From: an uncultured Clostridia bacterium
Lineage (GTDB): Bacteria; Bacillota; Clostridia; Christensenellales; UBA1242
Reading direction: 5' to 3'
DNA: 38,251 nt
Assembly (NCBI GenBank): GCA_944372505.1
Contig: CALVZK010000001.1
Location: forward strand, 449,185-487,435
Below, one piece after another: positions 15,148-24,505 of this stretch (position 1 is its first letter; every line of letters begins with the position of its first letter). Under the pieces are notes generated by a model. The model had not been told where the DNA came from and made no database searches. It saw only the letters and a list, made by a program, of their open reading frames with translations. The translations under genes and the position numbers were made by a program.

Positions 15148-16325
15148 AGAAGAATTTTAAATTTATAGATTTGTTTTGCGGAATTGGTGGATTTCATCAA
15201 GCCTTACAAAATTTGGGTGGTAAATGTGTTTTTGCATCAGATATTGATAAATATGCTATTGAAACATATAAAAAAAATTACAATATTGATTGTGGTATAA
15301 ACATTAGAGATGTCAAAGAAGAAGATATTCCTTCGCATGAAGTGTTATGCGCAGGGTTCCCGTGCCAAGCATTTTCGAAAGCAGGAAGACAAAAAGGATT
15401 TGAAGATACTACTCGTGGTACATTATTTTTTGAAATCATAAGAATTTTGAAATATCATAAAACGCCATACATTATTTTAGAAAATGTTAGAAATCTTGCT
15501 TCTCATGATAATGGAAATACTTGGAATGTAATCAAAACTAGTCTAAAGGAACTAGGTTATGTTATAACTGAAACACCAATTATTGTGAGCCCACATCAAT
15601 TTGGGGTGCCACAAATGAGAGAAAGAGTTGTTATTCTTGGAGTTCATAAATCTCTTGGTATTAAAGAAATATCAGTTAATATTCCTAAAATTGATAAAAA
15701 TGATATAGATTTTTTATCTTCTAATATTATTGAACATAGAGAAGTAGACACAAAATATTATATTTCAAAACACGAAGAGAAAGTTTTAAATTGTTGGGAT
15801 GAATTTATACATGGTATTAAAGAAAAAGTTATAGGTTTCCCAATTTTATCTTTCGAATTTGCAAAAGATTATGATTATTCAACTTTAGGATATCCTAAAT
15901 GGAAAGAAAACTTCATTTGTAGAAATAGAAAACTTTATAATAATAATAAAGAATTTATTGATTTATGGTTGAAAAAATGGAATTATTTGCGAGATTTTAC
16001 AACCACTGAACAAAAATTAGAATGGCAATGTGGAACAGATTGTGATTCAATATGGGATGGAATTATCCAATTTAGACCTTCTGGAATAAGAGTTAAAAGA
16101 CCTAATGTTTTCCCTGCGTTAGTTGCAATAGTTCAAATACCTATTATTGGCAAACTTAAAAGAAGATTAACTCCAAGAGAGGCTGCTAGATTGCAAAGTT
16201 TTCCTGATAAATTTATTTATAATAAAAATGATCATCAAGCATATAAACAATTTGGAAATGCTGTTAATGTGAAAGTTATTGAATATATGGCAAAACAATT
16301 ATTTAAACTTAAGCCATCAAAATAA
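15141..16325 (+). CDS. DNA (cytosine-5)-methyltransferase of a type II R-M system
   Basis: 394 residues. It transfers a methyl group from SAM to C5 of cytosine in a specific site, protecting host DNA from the partner nuclease. The ordered motifs are all present: I FIDLFCGIGG (8-17), IV GFPCQAFSKAG with catalytic C75, VI ENVRNL (114-119), VIII QMRERVVI (158-165), IX RRLTPREAARLQSFP, and X QFGNAVNV. The target-recognition region, about residues 175-320, contains a YPKWKENFICRNR block. The site itself cannot be read from sequence. The start ATG lies within the last codons of the endonuclease gene, indicating translational coupling. Confidence 0.95.
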   Translation: MLKKNFKFIDLFCGIGGFHQALQNLGGKCVFASDIDKYAIETYKKNYNIDCGINIRDVKEEDIPSHEVLCAGFPCQAFSKAGRQKGFEDTTRGTLFFEIIRILKYHKTPYIILENVRNLASHDNGNTWNVIKTSLKELGYVITETPIIVSPHQFGVPQMRERVVILGVHKSLGIKEISVNIPKIDKNDIDFLSSNIIEHREVDTKYYISKHEEKVLNCWDEFIHGIKEKVIGFPILSFEFAKDYDYSTLGYPKWKENFICRNRKLYNNNKEFIDLWLKKWNYLRDFTTTEQKLEWQCGTDCDSIWDGIIQFRPSGIRVKRPNVFPALVAIVQIPIIGKLKRRLTPREAARLQSFPDKFIYNKNDHQAYKQFGNAVNVKVIEYMAKQLFKLKPSK

Positions 16326-16462
16326 AAGAAGTTTATTTTTTAATAAATTGCGCTTTTATTTTTATTAGTTTTAAAAGTTAAAAAAAAATTATATATTAAT
16401 TAAAAACTTTAAAACTTAAGTGTTGAATCGTTTTACATTTCGTCGGCTCCGCCAAAAGATTG

Positions 16463-16487
16463 TCGTTTAAACTCAAACGATTTTTTT
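16463..16487 (+). terminator. Terminator downstream of the R-M genes
   Basis: TCGTTT (16463-16468) and AAACGA (16475-16480) form a 6-bp stem (7 with a G-T pair) and a run of seven T. A GC-richer patch, CGTCGGCTCCGCC (16441-16453), lies just before. The rest of the 234-base gap 16326-16559 is AT-rich without other signals. Confidence 0.7.
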
Positions 16488-16559
16488 GTTATTTACGTCA
16501 TGTTTATTTCAAAAAAAATTTTATTTAATTCAACTCTTTGTTCCTCTTCTCTATAATTT

Positions 16560-18992
16560 TTAAAAATTATCTAATTTCTCATATTTTATTTGATGGTATT
16601 GGTTATTTTGATTATATCTTTGTACAAAATCTTCCACTGTTTCATTTCCATAAAGTGTTATATCTTTGGCATCTATAGAAAAAATATCTGTTATATTTGA
16701 CTCTTCACTTAAATCACCTTTTATAACTACTTGTTTCAAATTGACATCACTAAAAAATAAATTATTCTCTAATGATTGAATATTTTCTCCTATAATTACT
16801 TTTTCAAGATAATAATTACCAGCCAAACTCCATGCTTCTAAAGAATTGAGAGAGTTCGGCAAAATAATGGATTTTAAAGTTGAAGAATTGCTAACTGAAA
16901 GTACTCCCAAAAATTTCACGCCTTCAGGAATTTCTATATTTTCACAACTTATTCCCGCCAATGCATGATTTCCTATTTCAGTAATCTTATTACCGGAAAA
17001 TTCGATTTGCGTAACATATGGTGCATCATTACTTGATTCTGCTGGCCAAAATAAAAAATTCGGAATCTTTACGACATCTTCACCAAATTCAACCTTTATT
17101 CCATACCATTCCCTTCCTGTTTTATAAAAAGTATAATTATCCCCATTATTAAAGTTAATTTTATCATAACTTAAATTTTGGAGATTGACACTTTCTATTC
17201 TTATCTTTTCTACATATGCTAAATTATAAAAAGAATATGTCCCCAATTTTGTGACTTCTTTACCTATTATAATTTCATTTATAAAATCTGCATAATTAGC
17301 CCATAGTGGTAAATTTACCAAAGTATAATCTTGCATTTCACCACTACCAAAAATATTCAATATTCCGGTATACAAATTCAGCTCCCACATCACTTCATTA
17401 CTTATCCCACTTTTAATGGTTTCTTCAAAATTGGTAATATAATTAAATTCATTATTTAAAAATATTTTTGACATCTTTGACTTTACAAAAGGGATAATTT
17501 TTTTAGGCAATGTTTTATTATATACATAACCAAAAGGTATTTTTTCATCATTAAAGAACCTATTATTTGATATTTTTGGTAAAGATAGATCATCGCAAGC
17601 ATAAATAGCCAACATTTGCTCTGATGATGAATAAAAAACATTGTTTTCTATTTCAAAATTACCAATAATTTTGTTTTCATATTCAGCGTCATGCATCCAT
17701 GTTTTTATATGTGCTGATTCCCCTTTATCTGGACGCGTTTGTGACACACCTACCCCTGAAAATCTAAATATATTGTTTTGAATTTTAAAACTATTAATGT
17801 ATGAATTCTGTTTGTCTTCCAATGTCGACTTTGATACATTCCAATACTCAATGCTATAATTACATTTTTCAACAACATTATTAGAAAAAGTTGCTTTTTC
17901 CATTATTGTGTTAGAAGAATTTGCTGTATATTGAAATGTTATTCCTGCATCATATATTTCATAAATATAATTGTTATCAACTATAAAACCCTCTTCAACT
18001 TGATATCCATTAGTTTCTTTAACTTGTCCATAAATTTCTATTGCATTCCCAAATCTTACATTATTTTGATTTTGTCTAGAACCTCCTATATAACCAAACT
18101 CACAATTTGTCACTTTTAAATTTGCTACATTTCCTGTTCCTATACCATGATTTCCAACAAAAACAATTTTTAAATTATCTACTACAAGATTTGTCCTTCC
18201 ATATATTCCATTAATTCCTATAGCAAACTCAATCTTATCAAATCTTAACTGAGGATTTATTTGAGAATAAACATATAAATATTCTCCCGTATTAATTCCA
18301 CTGCTTGCTTTGCCTGAATGGTAAAAATCTAAATCTTCGTTTAATATAGTAGATAAATCAATATTACTTTCATCATAACTTTCATCAAAAGAAATCTTCT
18401 GTCCTATTTCATATGAGTAATTGCTCCAATCATGTTTAGTTGATAAAGAACTATCATTTTTAAAAAACCAAATAACACCTACATCACAAATAATTTTTTC
18501 ACTATATTTCCATATATTAGGTTCTGTTTGAATCCAACTGCCTTCAACCGCTCCATCATATGGCGATATATTTATCTCTGGTTTTGATTTTGTTTCATCA
18601 CCATAAGAACCAATCAATATATCATCTTTAGTAATATTTATATTACCTCGAAATACGTCTCCTCTATTAAATAAGATACAATCTCCGCTTTTGATTGTAT
18701 TTGAAAATTCTATTTCAAGTTTAGATAGAGTCTTCCATGCAGTTGATGGGGTCTTTCCATCTGAATCGTCATCTCCATCGTTTGACATATAATAAATATT
18801 TCCTGTAACGTCTTGAATATTAGTATTTGTATTATTTCTTATTTCGCTTATTTTCTGAAGAGTCTTGTCTTGAATAGACATCACATTATCATGGTCATTA
18901 TTTACTAAAAAATAATACGTAAAAATGCCTATAAAAACTAAAAGTAACAAAAAAACTATAAATATGAAAATTTTTTTATTAATTTTCTTCAT
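16560..18992 (-). CDS. Membrane-anchored surface protein: beta-helix plus leucine-rich repeats
   Basis: 810 residues. A basic start (MKKINKKIF) and one hydrophobic helix (about 7-29), without a clear cleavage site, suggest an N-terminal anchor with the rest outside the cell. Residues about 66-95 (YYMSNDGDDDSDGKTPSTAW) match the opening of right-handed parallel beta-helix proteins of the pectate/alginate-lyase type. Many short N-x-hydrophobic strands (NNIFRFSG, NNVFYSSS) continue to about 500. From about 590 to 790 there are BspA-type leucine-rich repeats (IEIPEGVKFLG, IILPNSLNSLEAWSLAG, VIIGENIQSLE). Binding or cleaving an external polysaccharide is plausible, but catalytic residues were not identified. 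The RBS GGAGAG and a promoter precede it. Confidence 0.7.
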   Translation of the reverse strand: MKKINKKIFIFIVFLLLLVFIGIFTYYFLVNNDHDNVMSIQDKTLQKISEIRNNTNTNIQDVTGNIYYMSNDGDDDSDGKTPSTAWKTLSKLEIEFSNTIKSGDCILFNRGDVFRGNINITKDDILIGSYGDETKSKPEINISPYDGAVEGSWIQTEPNIWKYSEKIICDVGVIWFFKNDSSLSTKHDWSNYSYEIGQKISFDESYDESNIDLSTILNEDLDFYHSGKASSGINTGEYLYVYSQINPQLRFDKIEFAIGINGIYGRTNLVVDNLKIVFVGNHGIGTGNVANLKVTNCEFGYIGGSRQNQNNVRFGNAIEIYGQVKETNGYQVEEGFIVDNNYIYEIYDAGITFQYTANSSNTIMEKATFSNNVVEKCNYSIEYWNVSKSTLEDKQNSYINSFKIQNNIFRFSGVGVSQTRPDKGESAHIKTWMHDAEYENKIIGNFEIENNVFYSSSEQMLAIYACDDLSLPKISNNRFFNDEKIPFGYVYNKTLPKKIIPFVKSKMSKIFLNNEFNYITNFEETIKSGISNEVMWELNLYTGILNIFGSGEMQDYTLVNLPLWANYADFINEIIIGKEVTKLGTYSFYNLAYVEKIRIESVNLQNLSYDKINFNNGDNYTFYKTGREWYGIKVEFGEDVVKIPNFLFWPAESSNDAPYVTQIEFSGNKITEIGNHALAGISCENIEIPEGVKFLGVLSVSNSSTLKSIILPNSLNSLEAWSLAGNYYLEKVIIGENIQSLENNLFFSDVNLKQVVIKGDLSEESNITDIFSIDAKDITLYGNETVEDFVQRYNQNNQYHQIKYEKLDNF

Positions 18993-19014
18993 TTTCTCTC
19001 CAATATTTTTTTAA

Positions 19015-19043
19015 ATTATATCATAATCAATAAAAACAAACAA
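19015..19043 (-). promoter_or_regulatory. Promoter of the beta-helix gene
   Basis: Minus strand: TTGTTT (19043-19038), a 17-base spacer and TATAAT (19020-19015), 22 bases before the ATG. Confidence 0.6.
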
Positions 19044-19407
19044 TAAAAAATTTATAAAAAATAATGCGTTTTCTTGAATAAAATATTATTTGCTAAAATA
19101 ATATTAATTTAAAATTTGAAAATTAATGTTTTTGTATCTTGAAATTTTATATTATTTAAATTAAAAAAAGACATATTTAAAATATATCTTCTTTAAAACA
19201 ATTTTAAACTTTGTTTAGTTCTTAATAAAATTACAATAGATATTTAGGTTTATTCATCATAACATAATATATTAATTATTAAAATTTTATTAAATTAATC
19301 TTAAATCTTAACCAATAATTTGTCGACATTCAATTTGATATAATTATTAATCTTCTACTCTTTCGTATCACCTGTTTTAATATAATTAAAATTCAAATGA
19401 TATTTTT

Positions 19408-19539
19408 TTATTTTTCAATTTCATCTTTTATAAATAAATTACACATTTCTTTTTGCTTTTGGAAAGCTTCTATTATTTTTTGTGTGACATAAACATATAC
19501 TTTTACTATTTCGATCTGATATTCATCATTATAGTCAAG
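19408..19539 (-). pseudogene. Possible gene remnant in the AT-rich gap
   Basis: On the minus strand, 43 codons are open between two in-frame stops and read like the end of a real protein (YQIEIVKVYVYVTQKIIEAF..., ending FIKDEIEK). There is no in-frame ATG, GTG or TTG before it that could start this segment. The balanced amphipathic composition contrasts with the random AT-rich DNA around it, suggesting a decayed 3' end. I do not recognise the family. The rest of 18993-19701 shows only AT-rich sequence apart from the promoter at 19015-19043. Confidence 0.3.
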
Positions 19540-19701
19540 TTAAATTTAAGGAAACATACTTAAATCAAAGTAAAAATAAAAAAATATCTTTTTATGTGAA
19601 TGATTTGATTTATATTTGTTTAAAAATTCATTTTGTAATATAATAAAATTATAATTTGATTTTACAAATATTATATACACATATCATTAGGAGAAGTTTG
19701 T

Positions 19702-20493
19702 ATGTTAGGAGCAATTATTGGAGATCTAGCTGGATCTATTTTTGAATATGACCAACTAAAAAATGTAAAAAAAATTAAAATCAAAAAAATTATAGAACCT
19801 AATAGTTTTTTTAGTGATGACACAATATTGACCATGGCTATTTGTAAAGCTATTTTAACAGATGGAAATTATGGCTCTTTTTTGAAATCATATGCTTTAA
19901 AATATGAAAATCAGTTGCCCAATATTAAACCATATTTTAAAAAAATGTTTTCACCAAATTTTTTGAAATGGGCACATGGAAAGATACAAGGTAGAAGTAA
20001 TGGCAACGGCGCTATGATGAGAATTTCTCCCGTTGGATTCTTATTTGATAATGAAAACGATGTCATTCTTAATGCAAAGCTTGCCACAATACCTTCACAC
20101 AATTGTGATGAAGCAATCAATAGTGCTGTAACCATAGCATTAATTATTTTTTGGGCAAGAAGAGGTTTAAGTAAAACAGAAATTATAGACAAACTTCACC
20201 TACAAATAAAAGAGACAGTTTTAAAAAAGTTTAATTACAAATGTTCAGAAACTATTGATTTATGTTTATATTGTTTATTTACTTCAAATTCTTTTGAAGA
20301 ATGTATTTGTAAAACTGTTTCATATGGCGGAGATACAGACACCAATGCTTGTATCGTTGGATCAATGGCAGAAGCAATTTTTGGAATACCTGAAGAATTA
20401 AAAATTGAAGCAAAAAAACATATCCCAGAAGAATTTATATCTTTATTAGATATAGCATATACAAAAATAAAAGATGTCAAATTTTTACCATGA
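19702..20493 (+). CDS. ADP-ribosylglycohydrolase family protein
   Basis: 263 residues. The family removes ADP-ribose from proteins or related molecules using two magnesium ions (DraG/ARH type). The hallmarks are MLGAIIGDLAGS at the N terminus, FSDDTILT for the first metal-binding cluster, GNGAMMRISPVG, PSHNCDEA, and the C-terminal GGDTDTNAC cluster. All expected acidic positions are retained, so it should be active. AGGAG lies before ATG 19702. It is a single gene. No ADP-ribosyltransferase, macrodomain or nitrogenase genes adjoin it, so the substrate is open. Members are also found with phage defence or sugar metabolism, which the context here does not support. Confidence 0.9.
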   Translation: MLGAIIGDLAGSIFEYDQLKNVKKIKIKKIIEPNSFFSDDTILTMAICKAILTDGNYGSFLKSYALKYENQLPNIKPYFKKMFSPNFLKWAHGKIQGRSNGNGAMMRISPVGFLFDNENDVILNAKLATIPSHNCDEAINSAVTIALIIFWARRGLSKTEIIDKLHLQIKETVLKKFNYKCSETIDLCLYCLFTSNSFEECICKTVSYGGDTDTNACIVGSMAEAIFGIPEELKIEAKKHIPEEFISLLDIAYTKIKDVKFLP

Positions 20494-20844
20494 TAATTTA
20501 TGGTATAATCAATCATGTGAGGAATAATAAAAAAGATTTTATAATGCTATAAAGTAACTTTTCAAAAAACTGAAAATTATACACATACAATATAACTTAG
20601 TAAATTTTATATAAAATAATTAATTAGACGTGTAAATAATTACTTTTAATACTAATCTTTAAAGTCACAGAAAATTAAACAAAAATAACTTTAATGAAAA
20701 TTGATGGATTTTGTGATGTTTTTTCACAATTCAACAACTATATTAACAAAGTTCATCTATTCAAACATTACACTTTCGAAATTTTAAATGGTGTATTTGT
20801 AAAAGTATTAAAAAAAACGACACAAGATTGTGTTGCTTTTTTTA
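20494..20844. other. AT-rich intergenic region between converging genes
   Basis: 351 bases with no credible gene. A weak inverted repeat, TACCAT/ATGGTA (20486-20505), lies across the stop codon of the preceding gene. A TATAAT (20504-20509) follows without a good -35 box. A terminator lies at the right-hand end (20810-20843). Confidence 0.6.
20810..20843. terminator. Bidirectional terminator between ADP-ribosylglycohydrolase and nrnA genes
   Basis: CGACACAA (20818-20825) pairs with TTGTGTTG (20828-20835), apart from a tight loop. An A run (20810-20817) lies on one side and a T run (20837-20843) on the other, so it can serve nrnA (minus) and the plus-strand gene. Confidence 0.65.
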
Positions 20845-21819
20845 TTAAAATATAATTTCATCTTCAATTTTTATTTCCTCAATTAATGGTTGAATTTTTT
20901 CTACTACTTGTCTTTCTATATCTTTAATATCCCCCTCATATTGAAACGCTGCCGAAGCATTACTTCCGCCACCATTAAATTCTTTTGCAACATTAGCAAT
21001 ATCCACTTTCCCTTTATTCCTTAAACTAACATTTATTTTGTTTGGTTCTGTTTCAATTAATATCGCACATGCTTCAATTCCATTAATATTAATCCCATTA
21101 TCTACTATTCCTAAAGTATCTTCATAAGTAGCCTCCGCTTTTCTATAAGTATCATAGTCTATTTTCATTGTTAAAAATCTTCCTTTGTAAATCTTTATAC
21201 TTTTAAAAGCTTTTGTCATTAAAACTGTTTTTGATAAAGAATTATTTTTAAAATAATATTGTCTTATTGCATCTGAATCAAATTTGAACTTAAGTAATTG
21301 AGATACTGCATTATGTGTAGTTGCACTCATGGATAATGATGTAAAACAATTAGTATCAGTTATTATACCTTGATATAAATATTTTGCAATTCTGTTTGTT
21401 AAATCTAAATTGTAAGCTTGAGTTAAATAATATAAATATTCACAAGTACTAGATAGCTTTGGTGTTACATAATTTATAGTTCCGAATTTTTCATTTGTCT
21501 CATGATGATCTATATTAATTATTTCACCATCAATCATGTTTTGATAATTCCCTGTTCTTGAAATATTAGGACAATCTAAAATAAAAAATAAATCGTATTT
21601 GGATAATGGCTCTGGATTTATCACTTCATTTCTAACAATAGGATCATATAATTCTCCTATATTACCATCTACGAAAACATCTACCTGTTTGAAATCAAAA
21701 TTATTTAATATGATATTTTTCAGTGCTATAGAAGAGCAAAGAGCATCAGCATCTGGATTAATATGAGAAATAATTGCTATTTTTTTAGCATTATCTATTT
21801 TTTCTATTAATTGTTTCAT
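20845..21819 (-). CDS. nrnA: Bifunctional oligoribonuclease / PAP phosphatase (DHH family)
   Basis: 324 residues. NrnA degrades very short RNAs and dephosphorylates 3'-phosphoadenosine 5'-phosphate. The DHH phosphoesterase domain has SHINPDADAL (H19, D23, D25), a metal-binding D in FILDCPN, NIDHHETN and GIITDTNCF. The C-terminal DHHA1 domain carries GGGSNASAAF. The ATG at 21819 is preferred over a GTG two codons upstream because GAGG stands 5 bases before it. It is monocistronic, with a perfect-spacing promoter (21836-21864) and its own terminator. Related DHH proteins (c-di-AMP phosphodiesterases) carry extra membrane/PAS parts that are absent here. Confidence 0.9.
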   Translation of the reverse strand: MKQLIEKIDNAKKIAIISHINPDADALCSSIALKNIILNNFDFKQVDVFVDGNIGELYDPIVRNEVINPEPLSKYDLFFILDCPNISRTGNYQNMIDGEIINIDHHETNEKFGTINYVTPKLSSTCEYLYYLTQAYNLDLTNRIAKYLYQGIITDTNCFTSLSMSATTHNAVSQLLKFKFDSDAIRQYYFKNNSLSKTVLMTKAFKSIKIYKGRFLTMKIDYDTYRKAEATYEDTLGIVDNGININGIEACAILIETEPNKINVSLRNKGKVDIANVAKEFNGGGSNASAAFQYEGDIKDIERQVVEKIQPLIEEIKIEDEIIF

Positions 21820-21835
21820 TGACACCTCTATTTAA

Positions 21836-21864
21836 ATTATACTATTTACAAATAAATTTGTCAA
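21836..21864 (-). promoter_or_regulatory. Promoter of nrnA
   Basis: Minus strand: TTGACA (21864-21859), a 17-base spacer and TATAAT (21841-21836), both consensus. Confidence 0.85.
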
Positions 21865-21960
21865 TATTTAGGAAATGTCCTATATCTTAAAAAGAATATT
21901 TCAATTTAATATCACATTTATATTATTTAAAATTTTTATTCTCCCAAAAAATAAAAATAA

Positions 21961-23154
21961 TTACAAAATGTAAAAAATATTATTTTGTTCAGTCTTTCTC
22001 ATCTTTACTAAATAAAGTCCCATAATTATTTGTATAAATAAAAATATTAAACAAATTCCAAAAATATATCTTAACCCAAACTCAAAAATTAAGCCACACA
22101 ACATTATTCCTGTAGCTTTTCCAATAAAACCTATTGCATATCTTATATTTGAAAATTCAAATATTTCCGATTTTTCTAATCTATTTATGTATAAACCATC
22201 AGTTTTATTTTCGTATGCACGAGAGAAGAACAAGGAAACACTTATTCCAAGCAATAAAATCCATTTAATTGGCAAAATCACTATTAAACAATACATTAAA
22301 AATCTGACACCAAATTTTAATAATATCGTAATATAATCGTTATTTGGTGTTAGTTTTTTTAAAGCCAAATAACCAAAAATATCACCGAGAATATAACAAA
22401 ATACTATAAATAAACTTCCAGAAGATGCGTTAAGATCTGCATAATTTATTAATAATAAAAGCATCATGCCAAGAGCGGTATAATATGCAATTTGACCTAT
22501 AAAAAAATAAACTAGGTAAACGCAAATAATTTTATCTTTAAAAATTTTTCTTAAGTTTGTCCTTCGCTTAACTTTAAACTGATCATTATTATTAATAAAT
22601 AAAACTGTTATAGTTGCTCCGATAATAAAAAACATTGATAAAATTAGCATGAAATTATAATTTAAATTTAAGCTACCAATACTTTTCCCAATCAATAGAC
22701 TTGAAATTAAAACACCTATATCAGTTGCTGTATATTCTATTAATTTTCGTTTACTATAAATACTTTCGCTTTTAATTATGTATGTAATGATCGGATAAGT
22801 AATTAAAACAACTAAGTTATTTATAACACTGTCAAATAGATAACAAATTACAGAAAGCCAATTTAAATGATAATAATAACCCAAAACCATCCCTAAAAGA
22901 AAAATAAACTTGATTAAAAAAATAAATTTTAGTATTATTATTTCATTAATTTTTTTAGTGTACTTTGTAACAACTACCACGATTGCTGCTGTCAATACAG
23001 ATCCCCCTGCAATTATTAAGCCAATGTTAGCTATTGATATGTTTTGTGAGTTAAGCCATAATTGAGAAAATTCCGACCAAACTCCAACAGACAATCCATA
23101 AAAAGTTAGATATAAGAAAATTAATTTATAGTTCTTTTGTGCTGAATTTTTCAT
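21961..23154 (-). CDS. Major-facilitator-type membrane transporter, substrate unknown
   Basis: 397 residues with about twelve hydrophobic helices, for example ANIGLIIAGGSVLTAAIVVVV and the closing YIFGICLIFLFIQIIMGLYLV. The length, helix count and the polar break near the middle (NNNDQFKVKRRTNLRKIFKD, about 190-210) match a two-bundle MFS permease. The start resembles MFS proteins (GLSVGVWSEFSQLWL). The classical loop 2-3 signature is poorly conserved. No Shine-Dalgarno is seen; a promoter ends 10 bases before the ATG, so the mRNA could be leaderless. The neighbours do not point to a substrate. It could export a drug or take up a nutrient. Confidence 0.72.
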   Translation of the reverse strand: MKNSAQKNYKLIFLYLTFYGLSVGVWSEFSQLWLNSQNISIANIGLIIAGGSVLTAAIVVVVTKYTKKINEIIILKFIFLIKFIFLLGMVLGYYYHLNWLSVICYLFDSVINNLVVLITYPIITYIIKSESIYSKRKLIEYTATDIGVLISSLLIGKSIGSLNLNYNFMLILSMFFIIGATITVLFINNNDQFKVKRRTNLRKIFKDKIICVYLVYFFIGQIAYYTALGMMLLLLINYADLNASSGSLFIVFCYILGDIFGYLALKKLTPNNDYITILLKFGVRFLMYCLIVILPIKWILLLGISVSLFFSRAYENKTDGLYINRLEKSEIFEFSNIRYAIGFIGKATGIMLCGLIFEFGLRYIFGICLIFLFIQIIMGLYLVKMRKTEQNNIFYIL

Positions 23155-23164
23155 TATGAATTAT

Positions 23165-23194
23165 ATTATAATGCATATTTAAAGTAATTTTCAA
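23165..23194 (-). promoter_or_regulatory. Promoter of the MFS-type gene
   Basis: Minus strand: TTGAAA (23194-23189), an 18-base spacer and TATAAT (23170-23165). The ATG is only 10 bases downstream of the -10 box. Confidence 0.6.
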
Positions 23195-23236
23195 GTTTTT
23201 TCCAATGTTAAAAAAATAAATCAAAAAAATTTAATA

Positions 23237-24418
23237 TTATAAAAATTTATTTTCTATGATATGAGTTTGCATGGAAGTAGTAACAATTGGTTCTCTATTT
23301 TTTATTAACACATTAATTTCTTTTCTTATCCCCAATTTATTTGGAATATAAATGCCTGGTTCAATAGAAAAAGCGATACTATCTACAATTTTTCGACTAT
23401 CATGCGTCTCAAAATTATCAATGTTTACTCCTACTCCATGTACATTTAACCCTTTACTTAAATTATGACCCGTCCTATGAATAAAATAATCCCCGAATCC
23501 GTTTTTTTTAACAAAATCTCTGCAAATGTCGTCGACTTCATATCCTGAAACTTCTCGTTTGGGCAACTCTTGTCTTAAAAATTCTAAAGTTATTTCAACT
23601 GCATCACTTAATATTTTGAATATTTTCTCATACTCAAAATCAACTTTATTTCCGTTGTAACCAACCCATGAGATATCTGCATAAACAGATTTTTCCAATT
23701 TAAATTTTCCCCATAAATCAATAATAAATAATTCATTTTTTTTGATATAGCTAGAAGAATTTATAGATGGTACATAATGAGGATTAGCCGCATTTTGAGA
23801 GATAGCAACAATAGGCGGTTCTACTGTTATTAAATTATAAATTTTAAATTGTTGCAAAATAAATTGTTGAACTTCATATTCTGTTACACATTGATTTTCT
23901 TTTGTTTTAAAAAAAATATAATCAAATGCATTATTTTTAATAATCTCTAAAATTTTTGCAGCCTGTTTATGTAAAACAATAGACTCTTTGCTTAATTTAG
24001 CAGTTACAATTTGAAATAAATCAGCAGAAGTTTTTATTTCTTTTACCATAGATTTTATTAACATTACCGTGCCATAATCTATAAATGAAATATTAGGCAA
24101 CAAACCATTTTCACTAATTTCCATCAAAACTTTATCATTTTTGTTTAACAATAAAGACAACTTTAATACCATGTTTTCCCAATTAGTATAAGTTTGTATT
24201 TCATATTTTTTTAAATCAACATCACTAAAAGAAAGCTTATCCACCTCGTGACAAAGAATCTTATTCTTTTTATTTTTATATAAAATAACATAGCATTTTC
24301 TTGTTAAAAATTTATTCCCAAATAATTCTTTAAAAGCGGGATTGGAACTTTTATAGTCATATATTATCCATGCATCAACATCATTTTCTTTTAAGTAAGA
24401 ATTAATTGTCTTTAACAT
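23237..24418 (-). CDS. M24-family metallopeptidase (Xaa-Pro aminopeptidase-like)
   Basis: 393 residues. The N-terminal creatinase-like domain (about 1-150) starts with LKENDVDAWIIYD. The C-terminal pita-bread domain has all five metal ligands: D in FIIDLWG, D in YADISW, H in HRTGHNLSKGLN, E in FSIEPGIY, and E in IRKEINVL. The family cleaves the N-terminal residue before proline or acts on short peptides; members of this subgroup are sometimes of unknown substrate. GGGAGA precedes ATG 24418. A -10-like TATAAT lies at 24466-24461 on the minus strand, without a good -35. A Nudix gene lies upstream in the same direction, 87 bases away. Confidence 0.87.
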   Translation of the reverse strand: MLKTINSYLKENDVDAWIIYDYKSSNPAFKELFGNKFLTRKCYVILYKNKKNKILCHEVDKLSFSDVDLKKYEIQTYTNWENMVLKLSLLLNKNDKVLMEISENGLLPNISFIDYGTVMLIKSMVKEIKTSADLFQIVTAKLSKESIVLHKQAAKILEIIKNNAFDYIFFKTKENQCVTEYEVQQFILQQFKIYNLITVEPPIVAISQNAANPHYVPSINSSSYIKKNELFIIDLWGKFKLEKSVYADISWVGYNGNKVDFEYEKIFKILSDAVEITLEFLRQELPKREVSGYEVDDICRDFVKKNGFGDYFIHRTGHNLSKGLNVHGVGVNIDNFETHDSRKIVDSIAFSIEPGIYIPNKLGIRKEINVLIKNREPIVTTSMQTHIIENKFL

Positions 24419-24505
24419 AATTAATCTCCCTTAAATTACATTTCATTAATTAATTTTTACATTATAATTAATACATTAAACTTATTAAAAATTATAAATG
24501 AAAAA

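Noticed and set aside
20494..20844. Small RNA or peptide after the TATAAT at 20504-20509
   Set aside because: There is no good -35 box, no RBS-linked frame of useful length and no dedicated hairpin.
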